Positions 7,530 to 16,796 are shown, counted from the stretch's first letter. The stretch: 64,000 nucleotides of DNA from Bradyrhizobium sp. RP6 (GCF_003837805.1 NZ_RQIT01000013.1:124001-188000), one strand, 5' to 3'. The notes: generated by a model not told the origin, from the sequence alone. Program-made: numbers and translations.

Positions 7530-9188
7530 CTAGCCCACCGCTTTGGCGGCGGCACGGCCCGCATTGCGGCCCGAGAACAGGCAGCCGCCAAGAAAAGTGC
7601 CCTCCAGCGAGCGGTAGCCGTGCATGCCACCGCCGCCGAAGCCGGCGGCTTCGCCGACTGCGTAGAGGCCGGGAATGACGCGGCCCTCCTCCCCGAACAC
7701 GCGGGAGTCGAGATCGGTCTCGAAGCCGCCCAGCGTCTTGCGGGTGAGAATGTTGAGCTTCACCGCGATCAGCGGCCCATGCGCGGGATCCAGGATGCGG
7801 TGCGGGGAGGCGGTGCGGATCAACTTGTCGCCGATATAGCGGCGCGCATTGTGGATGTTCATGACCTGCGCGTCCTTGACGTAGGGATTGGCGATCTCGC
7901 GGTCGCGCGCCTCGATCTGCATCCTGATGTGCTCGACCTTGAGGAGATCGCTGCCGGCGAGTTCGTTCATGGCCGTAACGAGCTCATCGAGCTTGTCGCG
8001 GACGATGAAGTCGACACCATGGCTCTTGAACGCCTCCACCGGCGCCGGCGCGCCCTTGTTGGTGGCACGGCGCAAGGTCATGCGCCAGCTCTTGCCGGTC
8101 AAATCGGGGTTCTGCTCCGAGCCCGACAGCGCAAACTCCTTTTTGATGATGCTCTGGGTCAGGATGAACCAGGAATAATCATAGCCCGTGGACATGATGT
8201 ATTTGAGCTGGCCAAGCGTGTCGGACCCCGGGAACAGCGGCGCCGGCAGCCGTGTGCCCGTGGCGTCGAACCACATTGAGGAGGGGCCGGGCAGGATGCG
8301 GATACCGTGGCGCGGCCAGATCGGTGACCAGTTCTGGATGCCCTCGACGTAGTGCCACATCCGGTCGCGATTGATCAGCCGCGCACCGGTCGTTTCCGTG
8401 ATGCCGATCATGCGGCCGTCGACATGCTCGGGAACGCCGGAGATCATGAATTTCGGCGGCTCGCCAAGCCGCTTTGGCCAGTTCTGCCGCACCAGCTCGT
8501 GATTTCCGCCGATGCCGCCGGAGGCGACGATCACGGCCTGCGCCTTCAACGCAAACTCGCCGACGACGTTGCGGGAGGAGCTCTTGCCGCGCTCGATCGT
8601 GTCGGGCGCGAGGATGGCGCCGCTGACGCCGTCCACGGTGCCATTGGTGATCGAGAGGGCATCGACGCGATGGCGGAACCTGAAGCTCAGCCGGCCGCTT
8701 TGGGCGGCCTCGCGCGCGCGGCGCTCGAAGGGCTCGACGAGGCCGGGGCCGGTGCCCCAGGTGACATGGAAGCGCGGCACCGAATTGCCGTGGCCCATTG
8801 CGTCGTAGCCGCCGCGTTCGGCCCAGCCGACCACGGGGAAGATGCGATGGCCCATGGCGCGCAGCCAGTCGCGCTTCTCGCCGGCCGCGAACGCCACATA
8901 GGCCTCGGCCCATTGGCGCGGCCAGAAATCCTCGTCGCGGTCGAAGCCGGCGGTGCCGAGCCAGTCCTGCATGGCGAGGTCGAAGGAGTCCTTGATGCCG
9001 AGCCGGCGCTGCTCCGGCGAACCGACCAGGAACAGTCCGCCGAACGACCAGAATGCTTGTCCGCCGAGCGATTGCTCGCCTTCCTGGTCCACGACGATCA
9101 CGCGCTTGCCCGCGTCGGCGATCTCGGTGGCGGCAACGAGGCCCGACAGTCCCGCGCCGACGACGATGACGTCTGTTTCCTCAGCCAT
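7530..9188 (-). CDS. FAD-binding dehydrogenase (fumarate reductase/ketosteroid dehydrogenase-like)
   Basis: A 552-residue flavoprotein of the FAD_binding_2 group. The dinucleotide fold VVGAGLSG is at residues 9-16 and the Asp/Glu of IVVDQEGEQSLGGQAFWSFGG binds the ribose of FAD. A second FAD contact region, GLYAVGEAAGFGGGGMHG, is near the C-terminus. Related proteins reduce or desaturate alpha,beta bonds of steroids, fumarate and similar acids. No signal peptide is seen, so it is probably cytosolic. It heads a two-gene unit with the secreted esterase (3-base gap) and is divergent from the gene at 9452. The real substrate is unknown. Confidence 0.88.
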   Translation of the reverse strand: MAEETDVIVVGAGLSGLVAATEIADAGKRVIVVDQEGEQSLGGQAFWSFGGLFLVGSPEQRRLGIKDSFDLAMQDWLGTAGFDRDEDFWPRQWAEAYVAFAAGEKRDWLRAMGHRIFPVVGWAERGGYDAMGHGNSVPRFHVTWGTGPGLVEPFERRAREAAQSGRLSFRFRHRVDALSITNGTVDGVSGAILAPDTIERGKSSSRNVVGEFALKAQAVIVASGGIGGNHELVRQNWPKRLGEPPKFMISGVPEHVDGRMIGITETTGARLINRDRMWHYVEGIQNWSPIWPRHGIRILPGPSSMWFDATGTRLPAPLFPGSDTLGQLKYIMSTGYDYSWFILTQSIIKKEFALSGSEQNPDLTGKSWRMTLRRATNKGAPAPVEAFKSHGVDFIVRDKLDELVTAMNELAGSDLLKVEHIRMQIEARDREIANPYVKDAQVMNIHNARRYIGDKLIRTASPHRILDPAHGPLIAVKLNILTRKTLGGFETDLDSRVFGEEGRVIPGLYAVGEAAGFGGGGMHGYRSLEGTFLGGCLFSGRNAGRAAAKAVG

Positions 9189-9451
9189 GCCTTCCCCCCT
9201 CCATGAATTCCCCTGTAATTGCCCGGATTGAAGCCAGCGGTTGTAACTGAGATCAAGGGTGTGACGCGTAAGACCTCATTAACTTGTTCCACTTTGGGTG
9301 AGAGACCGGTGCGAGTGCAGCGCGGACGCAACACTGGATTTGAATTTGTTTTGATCGAGCCGGCCTGCCTAGACAAAACCTTGGTTACGACAGACGCTAG
9401 CTGTGCATCACCACCTGACACGCAGATTCGAATTCGCTGGGGCGGGGGACA

Positions 9452-9973
9452 ATGAAGTTTCTGACGGGATTGCTTGCGGTGGTTCTCCTGATTGCGGGCA
9501 TGGGGGCTTCTCACGCGGTGGTTCGGATCGCGGATGACCGCGGTGGCCGGATTGGAACCTATGTCGACAGGTACCAGGACCTCAGACAATCGGGCGAGAC
9601 CGTCATCATCGACGGCCTCTGCGCCTCCGCCTGTACCATCGTGCTCGGCGCAATCCCGCACGACCGGATCTGCGTGACCTCGCATGCGACACTCGGCTTC
9701 CACGCCGCCTGGGATTTCGGCTCCAACGGCCGCGCCATCACCAATCCTGAAGCGACCCAGATGCTCTATGCGATGTATCCCTCGCAGGTGAAGCGCTGGA
9801 TCGGCCAGCGGGGCGGGCTTACCCCACGCATGCTCTTCCTGAAGGGCAAGCAGCTCGAAGCCATGTACAAGCCCTGCTATCTGGACGCTCAGGCCTCGAC
9901 GGCCAAGCCGTCGCGCCGATCGCTTCCAAAAGCGGATCAACTCGAATCCGCTCGGGGCCAGCTGCTTCACTGA
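9452..9973 (+). CDS. Secreted ClpP-fold-like protein (COG3904-like)
   Basis: A 173-residue exported protein with a clear signal peptide (1-22, ending SHAVV). The mature part resembles the small alphaproteobacterial periplasmic proteins of COG3904, which have a ClpP/crotonase-like fold. The segment GLCASACT (about 55-62) places a candidate nucleophile Ser at 59 and GFHAAW gives a candidate His at 84. Whether it is a protease is not known. The start ATG at 9452 is preceded by a GGGGCGGGGG stretch. The gene stands alone and is divergent from the flavin dehydrogenase across 263 bp that should hold both promoters. Confidence 0.65.
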   Translation: MKFLTGLLAVVLLIAGMGASHAVVRIADDRGGRIGTYVDRYQDLRQSGETVIIDGLCASACTIVLGAIPHDRICVTSHATLGFHAAWDFGSNGRAITNPEATQMLYAMYPSQVKRWIGQRGGLTPRMLFLKGKQLEAMYKPCYLDAQASTAKPSRRSLPKADQLESARGQLLH

Positions 9974-10083
9974 TATTCGCAGCCTGAGGGATCCTTTTGC
10001 GCCGCCCGGCTGCGTCTTGCCCGCAGACGGCACAAAGCCTATCTGAAAGCCAGGGAACCGGGGCCTTCGTCCCGATCGTTGTC

Positions 10084-10278
10084 ATGGCTCAACCACTGCA
10101 TCCAGCACATCGGCTATCGGACAATTCGCCCACTGCCGGCCGGATGCCGTCCGTGCTGCTGTGGGTTGGCGCGGCAATCGGCGGCCCCGTCGTGATCGGC
10201 GCACTGGCGCTGTGGTTCCACTATGGCAGCCAGGTGTTCTTCGAAATGATCAGGACCGGCTTTGCCGCCTGCTTCTGA
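10084..10278 (+). CDS. Small membrane protein, 64 aa
   Basis: From the ATG at 10084 (MAQPLHPAHRLSD) a 64-residue protein is encoded with one clear membrane segment (about 23-42, LLWVGAAIGGPVVIGALALW). It ends 24 bases before the SCO protein gene on the same strand, which suggests a shared transcript and possibly a role beside cytochrome oxidase assembly, but that is inference only. Codon use agrees with its neighbours. I do not recognise a named family. Confidence 0.55.
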   Translation: MAQPLHPAHRLSDNSPTAGRMPSVLLWVGAAIGGPVVIGALALWFHYGSQVFFEMIRTGFAACF

Positions 10279-10302
10279 CCTGCGACAGGAAGTTTTCCGC
10301 CT

Positions 10303-10893
10303 ATGAGCTCCGCCATCCGCCCGCTGGTGATTGCGACCGCCTTCGCCGCAAGCCTTATTGTCGGGCTCCTGATCATGTTCTGGGCCATGGGCGGGCTCAG
10401 CAAGGTGGCGCAGCCGGCCGCGATCGGCGGACCGTTCCAGCTGACCAACCAGAACGGCAAGGCCGTCACCGACAAGAGCCTCAAGGGCAAGCCGACCCTG
10501 ATCTTCTTCGGCTACACCCATTGCCCCGACGTCTGCCCGACCTCGCTGTTCGAGATCTCGGAGGTGCTGCGCGCAATGGGCAAGGACGCCGACAAGGTCA
10601 ATGCCGTCTTCATCTCGGTCGACCCCGAGCGCGATACGCCGGCGACGATGAAGGATTATCTGTCGAGCTTCGATCCGCACCTGGAGGGCCTGTCCGGCGA
10701 TCCCGCCGAAACCGCCAAGGTCATCACCTCCTACCGGGTCTACGCCAAGAAAGTCCCGACCAAGGACGGCGACTACACCATGGACCACACCGCGCTGATC
10801 TATCTGATGGACCGCGACGGCCGCTTCGTCTCGCCGTTCAACCTGAAGCGCGCGCCGGCAGAGGCGGCAGCGGATTTGAAGAAGTATCTCTAA
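10303..10893 (+). CDS. SCO family copper chaperone / thiol-disulfide protein (SenC/PrrC)
   Basis: A 196-residue membrane-anchored thioredoxin-fold protein that delivers copper to, or reduces cysteines of, the CuA centre of cytochrome c oxidase. An N-terminal membrane anchor (about 8-28) precedes the domain. The copper-binding motif HCPDVCPTS gives Cys74 and Cys78, and the conserved His of MDHTALIY is at about 162; the ISVDPERDTP segment is typical. All metal ligands are present, so it should be functional in the periplasm. It follows the 64-residue membrane protein by 24 bases and is followed by a large palindromic repeat. Confidence 0.92.
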   Translation: MSSAIRPLVIATAFAASLIVGLLIMFWAMGGLSKVAQPAAIGGPFQLTNQNGKAVTDKSLKGKPTLIFFGYTHCPDVCPTSLFEISEVLRAMGKDADKVNAVFISVDPERDTPATMKDYLSSFDPHLEGLSGDPAETAKVITSYRVYAKKVPTKDGDYTMDHTALIYLMDRDGRFVSPFNLKRAPAEAAADLKKYL

Positions 10894-10930
10894 TTTGGCG
10901 GGCCGATCGCGCCTCAGTCTCGGTTTGACC

Positions 10931-11042
10931 TTCTTGCGGGAGAGGTCGGCGCGGAGCGCCGGGTGAGGGCTCTCTCCTCTGGGGGAGTCTTCGTCGTTGA
11001 GACACCCTCTCCCCAGCCCTCCCCCGCAAGCGGGGGAGGGAG
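10931..11042. repeat. Intergenic palindromic repeat, family A copy 1
   Basis: About 112 bp with the internal text GGTCGGCGCGGAGCGCCGGG, CTCCTCTGGGGGA and GACACCCTCTCCCC shared with a second copy at 19311-19429. It ends in an 11-bp perfect hairpin (11017-11027 with 11030-11040). It lies downstream of the SCO gene and before the next gene, where it may end or protect the SCO transcript. Confidence 0.8.
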
Positions 11043-11102
11043 CACACCCGCAATCGGCGCTCGCGTTCCCGGCGGGATGGTCTATAACGCCCTCCGATCC
11101 CA

Positions 11103-12062
11103 ATGAAATTCGTTCATTTCCGGCCGATGGCTCCATCGCAACAGGCGAAATCGTCCAAATCTGCCCGCGGCTTGCTGACTGGGTTGGCCGTCGGTGCTTG
11201 CCTGCTCGCGGGGCTGACCGGCGCCGGGGCCCAAGCTCCCGCCACACGGCCCCCGGCATCACCCCAGGCCACACCGCAGGTCACCCCCCAGGCCGCTCCG
11301 CAGGCCGTGCCCGGCTTCTGGGACCCGCGCCGGCGACCGGAGCGGCCGGACCTGTCGCGCCTGACCGTGATCCGCTTCCTGACCGAGACCGACTATCCGC
11401 CGTTCAACTTCACCGGCGCGGACGGCAATCCGGCCGGTTTCAACGTCGATCTTGCCCGCGCCCTGTGCGAGGAGATCAAGGTCACCTGCACTGTGCAAAT
11501 GCGCCGCTTCGAGACGCTGGTCGACGCGCTCACCTCCAACCGGGGCGATGCCATCATCGCTTCGATGGCGGTGAGCCCGCAGCTTCGCGCCCGCGTCGAC
11601 TTCACCGATCCCTATTACCGGGTGCCGGCGCGCTTCGTCTCGCGCAAGGACGCGGTGATGCCGGAGATCCGGCCCGAATACCTTGAGGGCAAGAAGGTCG
11701 GCGTCATCGCCGGCTCCGCGCATGAAGCGTATCTCAAGGCGCTGTTCACCGATGCCGAGCTGCACGCCTACCCCAGTGACGATGCGATGCGCGCCGCTTT
11801 ACGCAGGGGCGAGGTCGATTTCATCTTCGGCGACGCCATCTCGCTGGCGTTCTGGATCAACGGCACGGATTCCGGCGATTGCTGCGCCTTTTCCGGCGGC
11901 CCCTTCGTCGAGAGCCGCTTCTTCGGGGAAGGCATCGGCATTGCCGTGCGCAAGGGCAACGACGTGCTGCGCCAGGCCCTGAACTGGGCGATGTTCCGCG
12001 TCTGGGAAAAAGGCCGCTACACCGATCTGTGGCTGCGGTATTTCTCTGTGAGCCCGTTTTAG
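11103..12062 (+). CDS. Family 3 extracellular solute-binding protein
   Basis: A 319-residue periplasmic binding protein of the amino-acid (PBPb) family. The signal peptide is unusually far in, at about 19-43, after a charged N-terminal stretch. A Pro/Gln/Thr/Ala-rich linker with PQxTPQ repeats (about 48-72) precedes the domain, which starts at LTVIRFLTETDYPPFNF and includes the typical GFNVDLARALCEE and DAIIASMAVSPQLRARVDFTDPYY stretches. The ligand is probably an amino acid or related molecule. No ABC permease or ATPase gene is adjacent, so it is an orphan binding protein or works with a transporter elsewhere. The start ATG at 11103 is accepted for lack of a better one. Confidence 0.85.
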   Translation: MKFVHFRPMAPSQQAKSSKSARGLLTGLAVGACLLAGLTGAGAQAPATRPPASPQATPQVTPQAAPQAVPGFWDPRRRPERPDLSRLTVIRFLTETDYPPFNFTGADGNPAGFNVDLARALCEEIKVTCTVQMRRFETLVDALTSNRGDAIIASMAVSPQLRARVDFTDPYYRVPARFVSRKDAVMPEIRPEYLEGKKVGVIAGSAHEAYLKALFTDAELHAYPSDDAMRAALRRGEVDFIFGDAISLAFWINGTDSGDCCAFSGGPFVESRFFGEGIGIAVRKGNDVLRQALNWAMFRVWEKGRYTDLWLRYFSVSPF

Positions 12063-12085
12063 TTTCGTCGCTGCTCCCTCCGCCA

Positions 12086-12207
12086 TCATTGCGAGGAGCC
12101 CTTGCGACGAAGCAATCCAGACTGTTTCCGCGGAAAGATTCTGGATTGCTTCGCGGAGCCTGTCATCGGGCCGCGCTTTGCGCGGACCCGGTGGCTCGCA
12201 ATGACGG
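12086..12207. repeat. Intergenic palindromic repeat, family B copy 1
   Basis: About 122 bp bounded by TCATTGCGAG and the inverse CTCGCAATGACGG, with the pair AAGCAATCCAGA and TCTGGATTGCTTCGC inside. A shorter copy is at 48949-49030. It separates the solute-binding protein gene from lysK, and the frame of lysK stays falsely open through it. Confidence 0.8.
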
Positions 12208-12281
12208 CGCGAGAGGCAACACCGCCCACAAAATTGCATTTGGCCCGGAAATCGCTATTTTCCGCGGCCCGGAGGCCCCTG

Positions 12282-13922
12282 ATGTCCGTTATCGATCTTG
12301 CCGCGAACCCGAGCGACCTGCGTGCGCTCGCCGAACAATCCAACGCCTGGCCGTTCGAGCAGGCGAAGGCCATTGTCGCGCGGCTGAAGAAAAGCCCGAA
12401 GGACGAGGTGCTGTTCGAGACCGGCTACGGCCCGTCAGGCCTGCCGCATATCGGCACGTTCGGCGAGGTCGCGCGCACCTCGATGGTTCGCCATGCCTTC
12501 CGCGTGCTGACCGAGGACAAGATCAAGACCCGCCTGCTCGCCTTCTCCGACGACATGGACGGCCTGCGCAAGGTGCCCGACAACGTGCAGAACAGAGCGC
12601 CGCTGGAAGCCAATCTCGGCAAGCCGCTGACACGCGTGCCCGATCCCTTTGGTACGCATGACAGCTTCGGCGCGCACAACAATGCGCGGCTGCGCGCCTT
12701 CCTCGACCATTTCGGCTTCGACTACGAGTTCGCGAGCTCGACCGACTACTACACGTCGGGCCGCTTCGACGCGACGCTACTGAGGATGCTCGCCGCCTAC
12801 GACAAGGTGATGGAGATCATCCTGCCGACGCTGGGTCCCGATCGTCGCGCCACCTATTCGCCGTTCCTCCCCATCAGCAAGACCACGGGCGTCGTGCTGC
12901 AGGTGCCGATGATCCGCCGCGACGTCGCCGCGGGCACGGTCACCTATGTCGATCCCGATACCAATCAAGAAGTCGAAACGACCGTCACCGGCGGCAACGT
13001 CAAGTGCCAGTGGAAGGCCGACTGGGCGATGCGCTGGGTCGCGCTCGGCGTCGACTACGAAATGGCAGGCAAGGATCTCATCGACTCGGTGAAGCTCTCC
13101 GGCGCGATCGCCAGGGCGCTCGGAGCGACCCCGCCCGAAGGCTTCAACTACGAGCTCTTCCTCGATGAGAAGGGCCAGAAGATCTCGAAGTCGAAGGGCA
13201 ACGGCCTCACCATCGACGAATGGCTGCGCTACGCCTCGCCGGAATCGCTGTCGCTGTTCATGTATCGCGAGCCGAAGGCCGCCAAGCGACTCTATTTCGA
13301 CGTCATCCCGCGCAATGTCGACGACTACCAGCAGTTCCTCGACGGCTTTGCCAAGCAGGACGGCAAGCAGCAGCTCGGCAATCCGGTCTGGCACATCCAC
13401 AACGGCAAGCCGCCGAAGGGCGACATGCCTGTCACCTTCCAGCTGCTCTTGACGCTGGTGTCGTCCTCGAACGCGGAGAATGCCGAGACGCTGTGGGGCT
13501 TCATCGGCCGCTATCGCCCCGGCGTGACGGCGCAGACGCATCCGAAGCTGGACGCGATGGTTGGCTACGCCATCAACTATTATCGCGATTTCGTCGCGCC
13601 GACGAAGCAGTTCCGGGTGCCGACAGACGGCGAGCGCGCCGCGCTCCAGGATCTGCGCGATGCGCTGTCGCAGTTGGCGCCGGACGCTTCGGCCGAGGAC
13701 ATCCAGAACGTCGTCTACGAAGTCGGCCGCCGCGAGCCGTTCCTTGACCAGGTCAAGAAGGGCAAGGACGGCCGCCCCGGCGTGACGCTGGACTGGTTCA
13801 ACATGCTCTACCAGGTCCTGCTCGGCCAGGAGAAAGGCCCGCGCTTCGGCTCCTTCGTCGCGGTCTATGGCGTGCAGAACGCGGTCAACATGATCGACGG
13901 CGCGCTGGCGAGAAGCGCGTAG
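12282..13922 (+). CDS. lysK: Lysyl-tRNA synthetase, class I
   Basis: Charges tRNA-Lys with lysine. At 546 residues it belongs to the class I LysRS group, which is found in archaea, spirochaetes and alphaproteobacteria in place of the usual class II enzyme. The HIGH-type signature [10 protein letters not shown] is at about 53-62 and the KMSKS-type signature KISKSKGN at about 300-307, both class I marks. I chose the ATG at 12282 ([12 protein letters not shown]); the frame is open further up to 12102 but that part is the translation of a palindromic repeat. It stands alone as a single gene. Confidence 0.95.
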   Translation: MSVIDLAANPSDLRALAEQSNAWPFEQAKAIVARLKKSPKDEVLFETGYGPSGLPHIGTFGEVARTSMVRHAFRVLTEDKIKTRLLAFSDDMDGLRKVPDNVQNRAPLEANLGKPLTRVPDPFGTHDSFGAHNNARLRAFLDHFGFDYEFASSTDYYTSGRFDATLLRMLAAYDKVMEIILPTLGPDRRATYSPFLPISKTTGVVLQVPMIRRDVAAGTVTYVDPDTNQEVETTVTGGNVKCQWKADWAMRWVALGVDYEMAGKDLIDSVKLSGAIARALGATPPEGFNYELFLDEKGQKISKSKGNGLTIDEWLRYASPESLSLFMYREPKAAKRLYFDVIPRNVDDYQQFLDGFAKQDGKQQLGNPVWHIHNGKPPKGDMPVTFQLLLTLVSSSNAENAETLWGFIGRYRPGVTAQTHPKLDAMVGYAINYYRDFVAPTKQFRVPTDGERAALQDLRDALSQLAPDASAEDIQNVVYEVGRREPFLDQVKKGKDGRPGVTLDWFNMLYQVLLGQEKGPRFGSFVAVYGVQNAVNMIDGALARSA

Positions 13923-14294
13923 TTTCGGGCCGCTTCTACAGCGGATCGCCCGCCTTGTCGTGAACTTGTAGACACCGTCCGGCCCGAGCACGGCGTGCAT
14001 GTCGACGTCGGGCTGGCGATCGGCGCAGCCGTCCGCCGCGCGCATCAAGGTCAGCAGCAGCGTAGTCGGGATGGAGCGTAGCGCAATCCGGGGTCTTCAC
14101 AAGCTACGCCACCGGTCCCCAGATTGCGCTGCGCTCCATCCTACGGGTCTCAGCACATAGACGCAAACAATCTCCCGGATCATCAGCACAGCATCAGTGG
14201 TCCTGACGTGCAACAGGTGCGCAACCTAGGCGAGAGGGCTTGTGAGTCGCAATGGCGCTCGCTGCGAGAATGGTGTCATGGTCCGCTCGCGCGA
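13923..14294. other. Intergenic stretch with a possible gene remnant and a repeat
   Basis: 372 bp between lysK and the convergent repressor gene. Bases about 13935-14050 read on the minus strand give an open frame (containing VDMHAVLGPDGVYKF) with no convincing start, cut off at its upstream side by the family G repeat. It may be the tail of a decayed gene, but I cannot name one. Bases 14150-14294 show nothing recognisable. Confidence 0.35.
14061..14145. repeat. Intergenic palindromic repeat, family G
   Basis: 85 bp bounded by inverted arms: GGGATGGAGCGTAGCGCAATC on the left (broken by two extra bases) and GATTGCGCTGCGCTCCATCC on the right, with CGTAG/CTACG ends. It can fold as one long hairpin. 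No second copy was seen in this window; similar elements are common in Bradyrhizobium genomes. Confidence 0.7.
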
Positions 14295-14924
14295 TCACTG
14301 GCTTGCCCACACGATCCGCATGATCCAGCCGACGTCACCAATCGCCATCGTTCGCTCGGCGAGCGACGCATCGAGCGGTTGAAGCTCCAGCGCCTTTGCA
14401 GTGCGGCGCTTCAGCGTCGCGACCGTCACCTCACCCGCTTTGCTCCTCACCACCACGCGATCGCCTTTGCGGATCGGCGCGCCGGGCGAGACCAGAACGA
14501 TGTCGCCGTCGCGATAGACGGGTGCATGCGCATCGCCGGAAATCGCCAGCGCAAAGGTGTGGCCGTCCTCGGTTGCGGGAAGCGCGATCTCGGTCCAGCC
14601 CCTGCCGGATGGAAGGCCGGCCTCGTCGAAGGCGCCGCTCATCCCGGCCTGTGCAAAGCCGAGCAGCGGCACCGAGCGCCCGTCGCCCGTACCGTCATGG
14701 TCAATCAACTTCGCAAAGCTGTCGATCGAGGCGCCGGCCGCGGCCAGCGCCTTTGCGATCGATTCGGTCGACGGCCAGCGCTCGCGGCCGTCGGCGGTGA
14801 CGCGCTTGGACCTGTTGAAGGTCGTGGGGTCGAGCCCGGCACGCTTGGCAAGCCCCGACGGCGACAGTCCGGCACGCGCCGCCAGCCGATCCAGCGCGGC
14901 CCAGATCTGGTCGTGGGTCAGCAT
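14295..14924 (-). CDS. Helix-turn-helix repressor with LexA/S24-like C-terminal domain lacking the catalytic Ser
   Basis: A 209-residue regulator. The N-terminal XRE-type HTH (about 1-60: IWAALDRLAARAGLSPSGLAKRAG) is joined to an S24/LexA-type peptidase-like domain with the consensus tail PVYRDGDIVLVSPG, KGDRVVVR and TLKRR. In self-cleaving relatives the motif reads SGDSM; here it is SGDAHAP, so the Ser nucleophile is replaced by Ala while the Lys region remains. Self-cleavage is thus unlikely and the protein may be a stable, DNA-damage-insensitive repressor. I chose the ATG at 14924 (MLTHDQIW); ATG 14951 is an alternative. It is divergent from the DUF952 gene across 311 bp. Confidence 0.82.
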   Translation of the reverse strand: MLTHDQIWAALDRLAARAGLSPSGLAKRAGLDPTTFNRSKRVTADGRERWPSTESIAKALAAAGASIDSFAKLIDHDGTGDGRSVPLLGFAQAGMSGAFDEAGLPSGRGWTEIALPATEDGHTFALAISGDAHAPVYRDGDIVLVSPGAPIRKGDRVVVRSKAGEVTVATLKRRTAKALELQPLDASLAERTMAIGDVGWIMRIVWASQ

Positions 14925-15235
14925 CCTCTGCGCTTTGGCTTGTCTGACCATGGAAGGTCCAGCCCGTCGCAACTCAGGAAAACTATCCTCAAATCAACCG
15001 GTTTTCCGTTTTTCGCGCAAGAGGCGGCAATGGCGCGTTTCAAGCGAAGTGGTACCGGTCGCGAAATCGCGTCAAAACAGGATCTGGGGCCCGGTTCCAA
15101 TTTCATCGGAACGGAGAAGACTCTAAGTCTTGAGTTCGGAAGGGACGGCCTTTACGGTCGCGCCCGGGGTTTTGCGGACCCGCGAGAGACGAAAAAACCA
15201 AAAAGACTCAAAGAACAAACAAGGCTGCGGAAGCG
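14925..15235. other. Divergent intergenic region, nothing further recognised
   Basis: 311 bp between the divergent repressor gene and the DUF952 gene. It should hold both promoters and perhaps an operator for the repressor. The composition is AT-richer than the flanks around 15190-15220. A frame opening at 15030 runs on out of phase into the next gene and is not convincing. Confidence 0.4.
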
Positions 15236-15580
15236 GTGGTCAAGATCTACAAAATCTGTCCGGCCTCGGCCTGGCGCGAGGCGGAACGACAGGGTGCCTA
15301 CCGGGGCAGCGCGGATGACGCGCGCGACGGCTTCATCCATTTCTCGACCGCGGCCCAGGTTCCCGAGACCTTGCGCAAGCACTATTTCGGGCAGCGTGCG
15401 CTGTTCCTGGTCGAGGTCGACGGCGACGTGCTCGGCAGCGAGCTGCGCTGGGAGCGCTCGCGCAACGACGAGCTGTTTCCGCATCTCTATGGCGACCTCG
15501 ATCTCGGCGCGGTGATCGCGGTGATCAACCTCAACATGCGTTCCGACGGCGGTCACGATGTTCCGGAGCTGTTGCCGTGA
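15236..15580 (+). CDS. DUF952 domain-containing protein
   Basis: A 114-residue soluble protein that matches DUF952 over its whole length: the N-terminal [39 protein letters not shown] with the conserved GFIHFS motif, and the C-terminal [18 protein letters not shown]952 proteins share the ADP-ribosyltransferase-like fold, but their activity is not established. The start is GTG at 15236. The stop overlaps the GTG start of pyrD in a GTGA tetrad, so pyrD translation is coupled to it. The same pair occurs in other rhizobia as far as I recall. Confidence 0.85.
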   Translation: MVKIYKICPASAWREAERQGAYRGSADDARDGFIHFSTAAQVPETLRKHYFGQRALFLVEVDGDVLGSELRWERSRNDELFPHLYGDLDLGAVIAVINLNMRSDGGHDVPELLP

Positions 15581-16674
15581 TCCGCGCGTTCGACGCCTTT
15601 TCGCTGCCGGTGCTGCGCTGGCTCGACCCCGAAGATGCGCATCGCCTCGCGATCCAGGGCCTGCGCTTCCTGCCACCGGCCAAGCCGCGTGCCGATGATC
15701 CAAAGCTCGCGGTGCGCGCCTTCGGGCTGAACTTTCCCAATCCGATCGGCATGGCCGCGGGCTTCGACAAGAGCGCCGAGGTTCCGGACGCGCTGCTGCG
15801 ACTCGGTTTCGGCTTCGTCGAGATCGGCTCGGTAACGCCGAAGCCGCAAGACGGCAATCCGCGACCGCGGCTGTTCCGGCTCGAGCGAGACGAGGCGATC
15901 ATCAACCGCATGGGCTTCAACAATGACGGTGCGGAGGTTGCATTGCGCCGGCTTGCAGCGCGCGCGCAGCACGGTGGCATCGTCGGCGTCAACGTCGGCG
16001 CCAACAAGGATTCGCCGGACCGCGTCGCCGACTACGTCAAGCTGATCGAAACCTTTGCGCCGGTGGCGAGCTATTTCACCGTCAACGTCTCCTCGCCGAA
16101 CACGCCGGGCCTGCGCAATCTGCAGGAAGGCGCGCTGCTCGACGATCTCCTCGCACACGTGATCGACGCCCGCGAGCGGGTGCGCCGGAAGGCGGGCGAC
16201 ACACCGGTGCTGCTCAAGATCGCGCCGGATTTGAGCCTTGCCCAGCTCGACGATATCGTGCAGGTCGCGCGTTCGCGCCGGGTCGACGGCATGATCGTGT
16301 CGAACACCACGATCGCGCGGCCGAGCACGTTGCGCGAGCAGGTGCGGGCGAAGGAGCAAGGCGGCCTGTCCGGCCGGCCGCTGTTCCGTCTGTCGACGCG
16401 CATGGTCGCGGAAACCTATGTGCGCGTCGAGGGTGCATTCCCGCTGATCGGCGTCGGCGGCGTGGACTCGGGCGGCGCCGCGCTGACGAAAATCCGCGCC
16501 GGCGCCAGCCTAATCCAGCTCTATTCGTCGCTGGTTTACAAGGGTCTCGGCCTCGTCGACGAGATCAAGCGCGATCTGGCCTCGACGCTGCTCCGCACGG
16601 GGCGGGATTCGCTGTCCGATATCGTCGGTGCGGATGCGGCGACGCTCACGGCGGAAGACTGGCCCGGGATGTAG
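15577..16674 (+). CDS. pyrD: Quinone-dependent dihydroorotate dehydrogenase
   Basis: Oxidises dihydroorotate to orotate with FMN and passes electrons to the quinone pool; membrane-associated class 2 enzyme, 365 residues. The N-terminal helices (1-40, [20 protein letters not shown]) that touch the membrane are present. FMN and substrate motifs seen are [15 protein letters not shown], the catalytic region [14 protein letters not shown] with the class 2 Ser, [13 protein letters not shown] and the C-terminal [12 protein letters not shown]. The start GTG at 15577 overlaps the DUF952 stop by 4 bases. The C-terminal tail of about 25 residues beyond the barrel is longer than in E. coli PyrD. Confidence 0.96.
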   Translation: MIRAFDAFSLPVLRWLDPEDAHRLAIQGLRFLPPAKPRADDPKLAVRAFGLNFPNPIGMAAGFDKSAEVPDALLRLGFGFVEIGSVTPKPQDGNPRPRLFRLERDEAIINRMGFNNDGAEVALRRLAARAQHGGIVGVNVGANKDSPDRVADYVKLIETFAPVASYFTVNVSSPNTPGLRNLQEGALLDDLLAHVIDARERVRRKAGDTPVLLKIAPDLSLAQLDDIVQVARSRRVDGMIVSNTTIARPSTLREQVRAKEQGGLSGRPLFRLSTRMVAETYVRVEGAFPLIGVGGVDSGGAALTKIRAGASLIQLYSSLVYKGLGLVDEIKRDLASTLLRTGRDSLSDIVGADAATLTAEDWPGM

Positions 16675-16678
16675 CACC

Positions 16679-16796
16679 GTCTCGTGCCCCGCGCGCAGCG
16701 CGCGGCGTCTTCGCGGCGTGATGCGCTGCTGAGCCGGGCCCCATGCCGCCGCATTCTGGGTCCCGGCTCGCGCTTCGCGCGTCCGGGACACGAGAG
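16679..16796. repeat. Intergenic palindromic repeat, family F copy 1
   Basis: About 118 bp between the convergent pyrD and MATE genes. Its right part (GGGTCCCGGCT ... CCGGGACACGAGAG, around a GCGCGC-rich loop) matches an element at 57700-57797 between pstS and pstC. The outer arms CGTCTCGTGCCC and GGGACACGAG are inverted, so it can fold as a bidirectional terminator-like structure. Confidence 0.65.

Noticed and set aside
12777-14048. 423-codon open frame on the minus strand across lysK
   Set aside because: It is antisense to the class I LysRS, which has all its motifs. Only its first part (13935-14048) might be a gene remnant.
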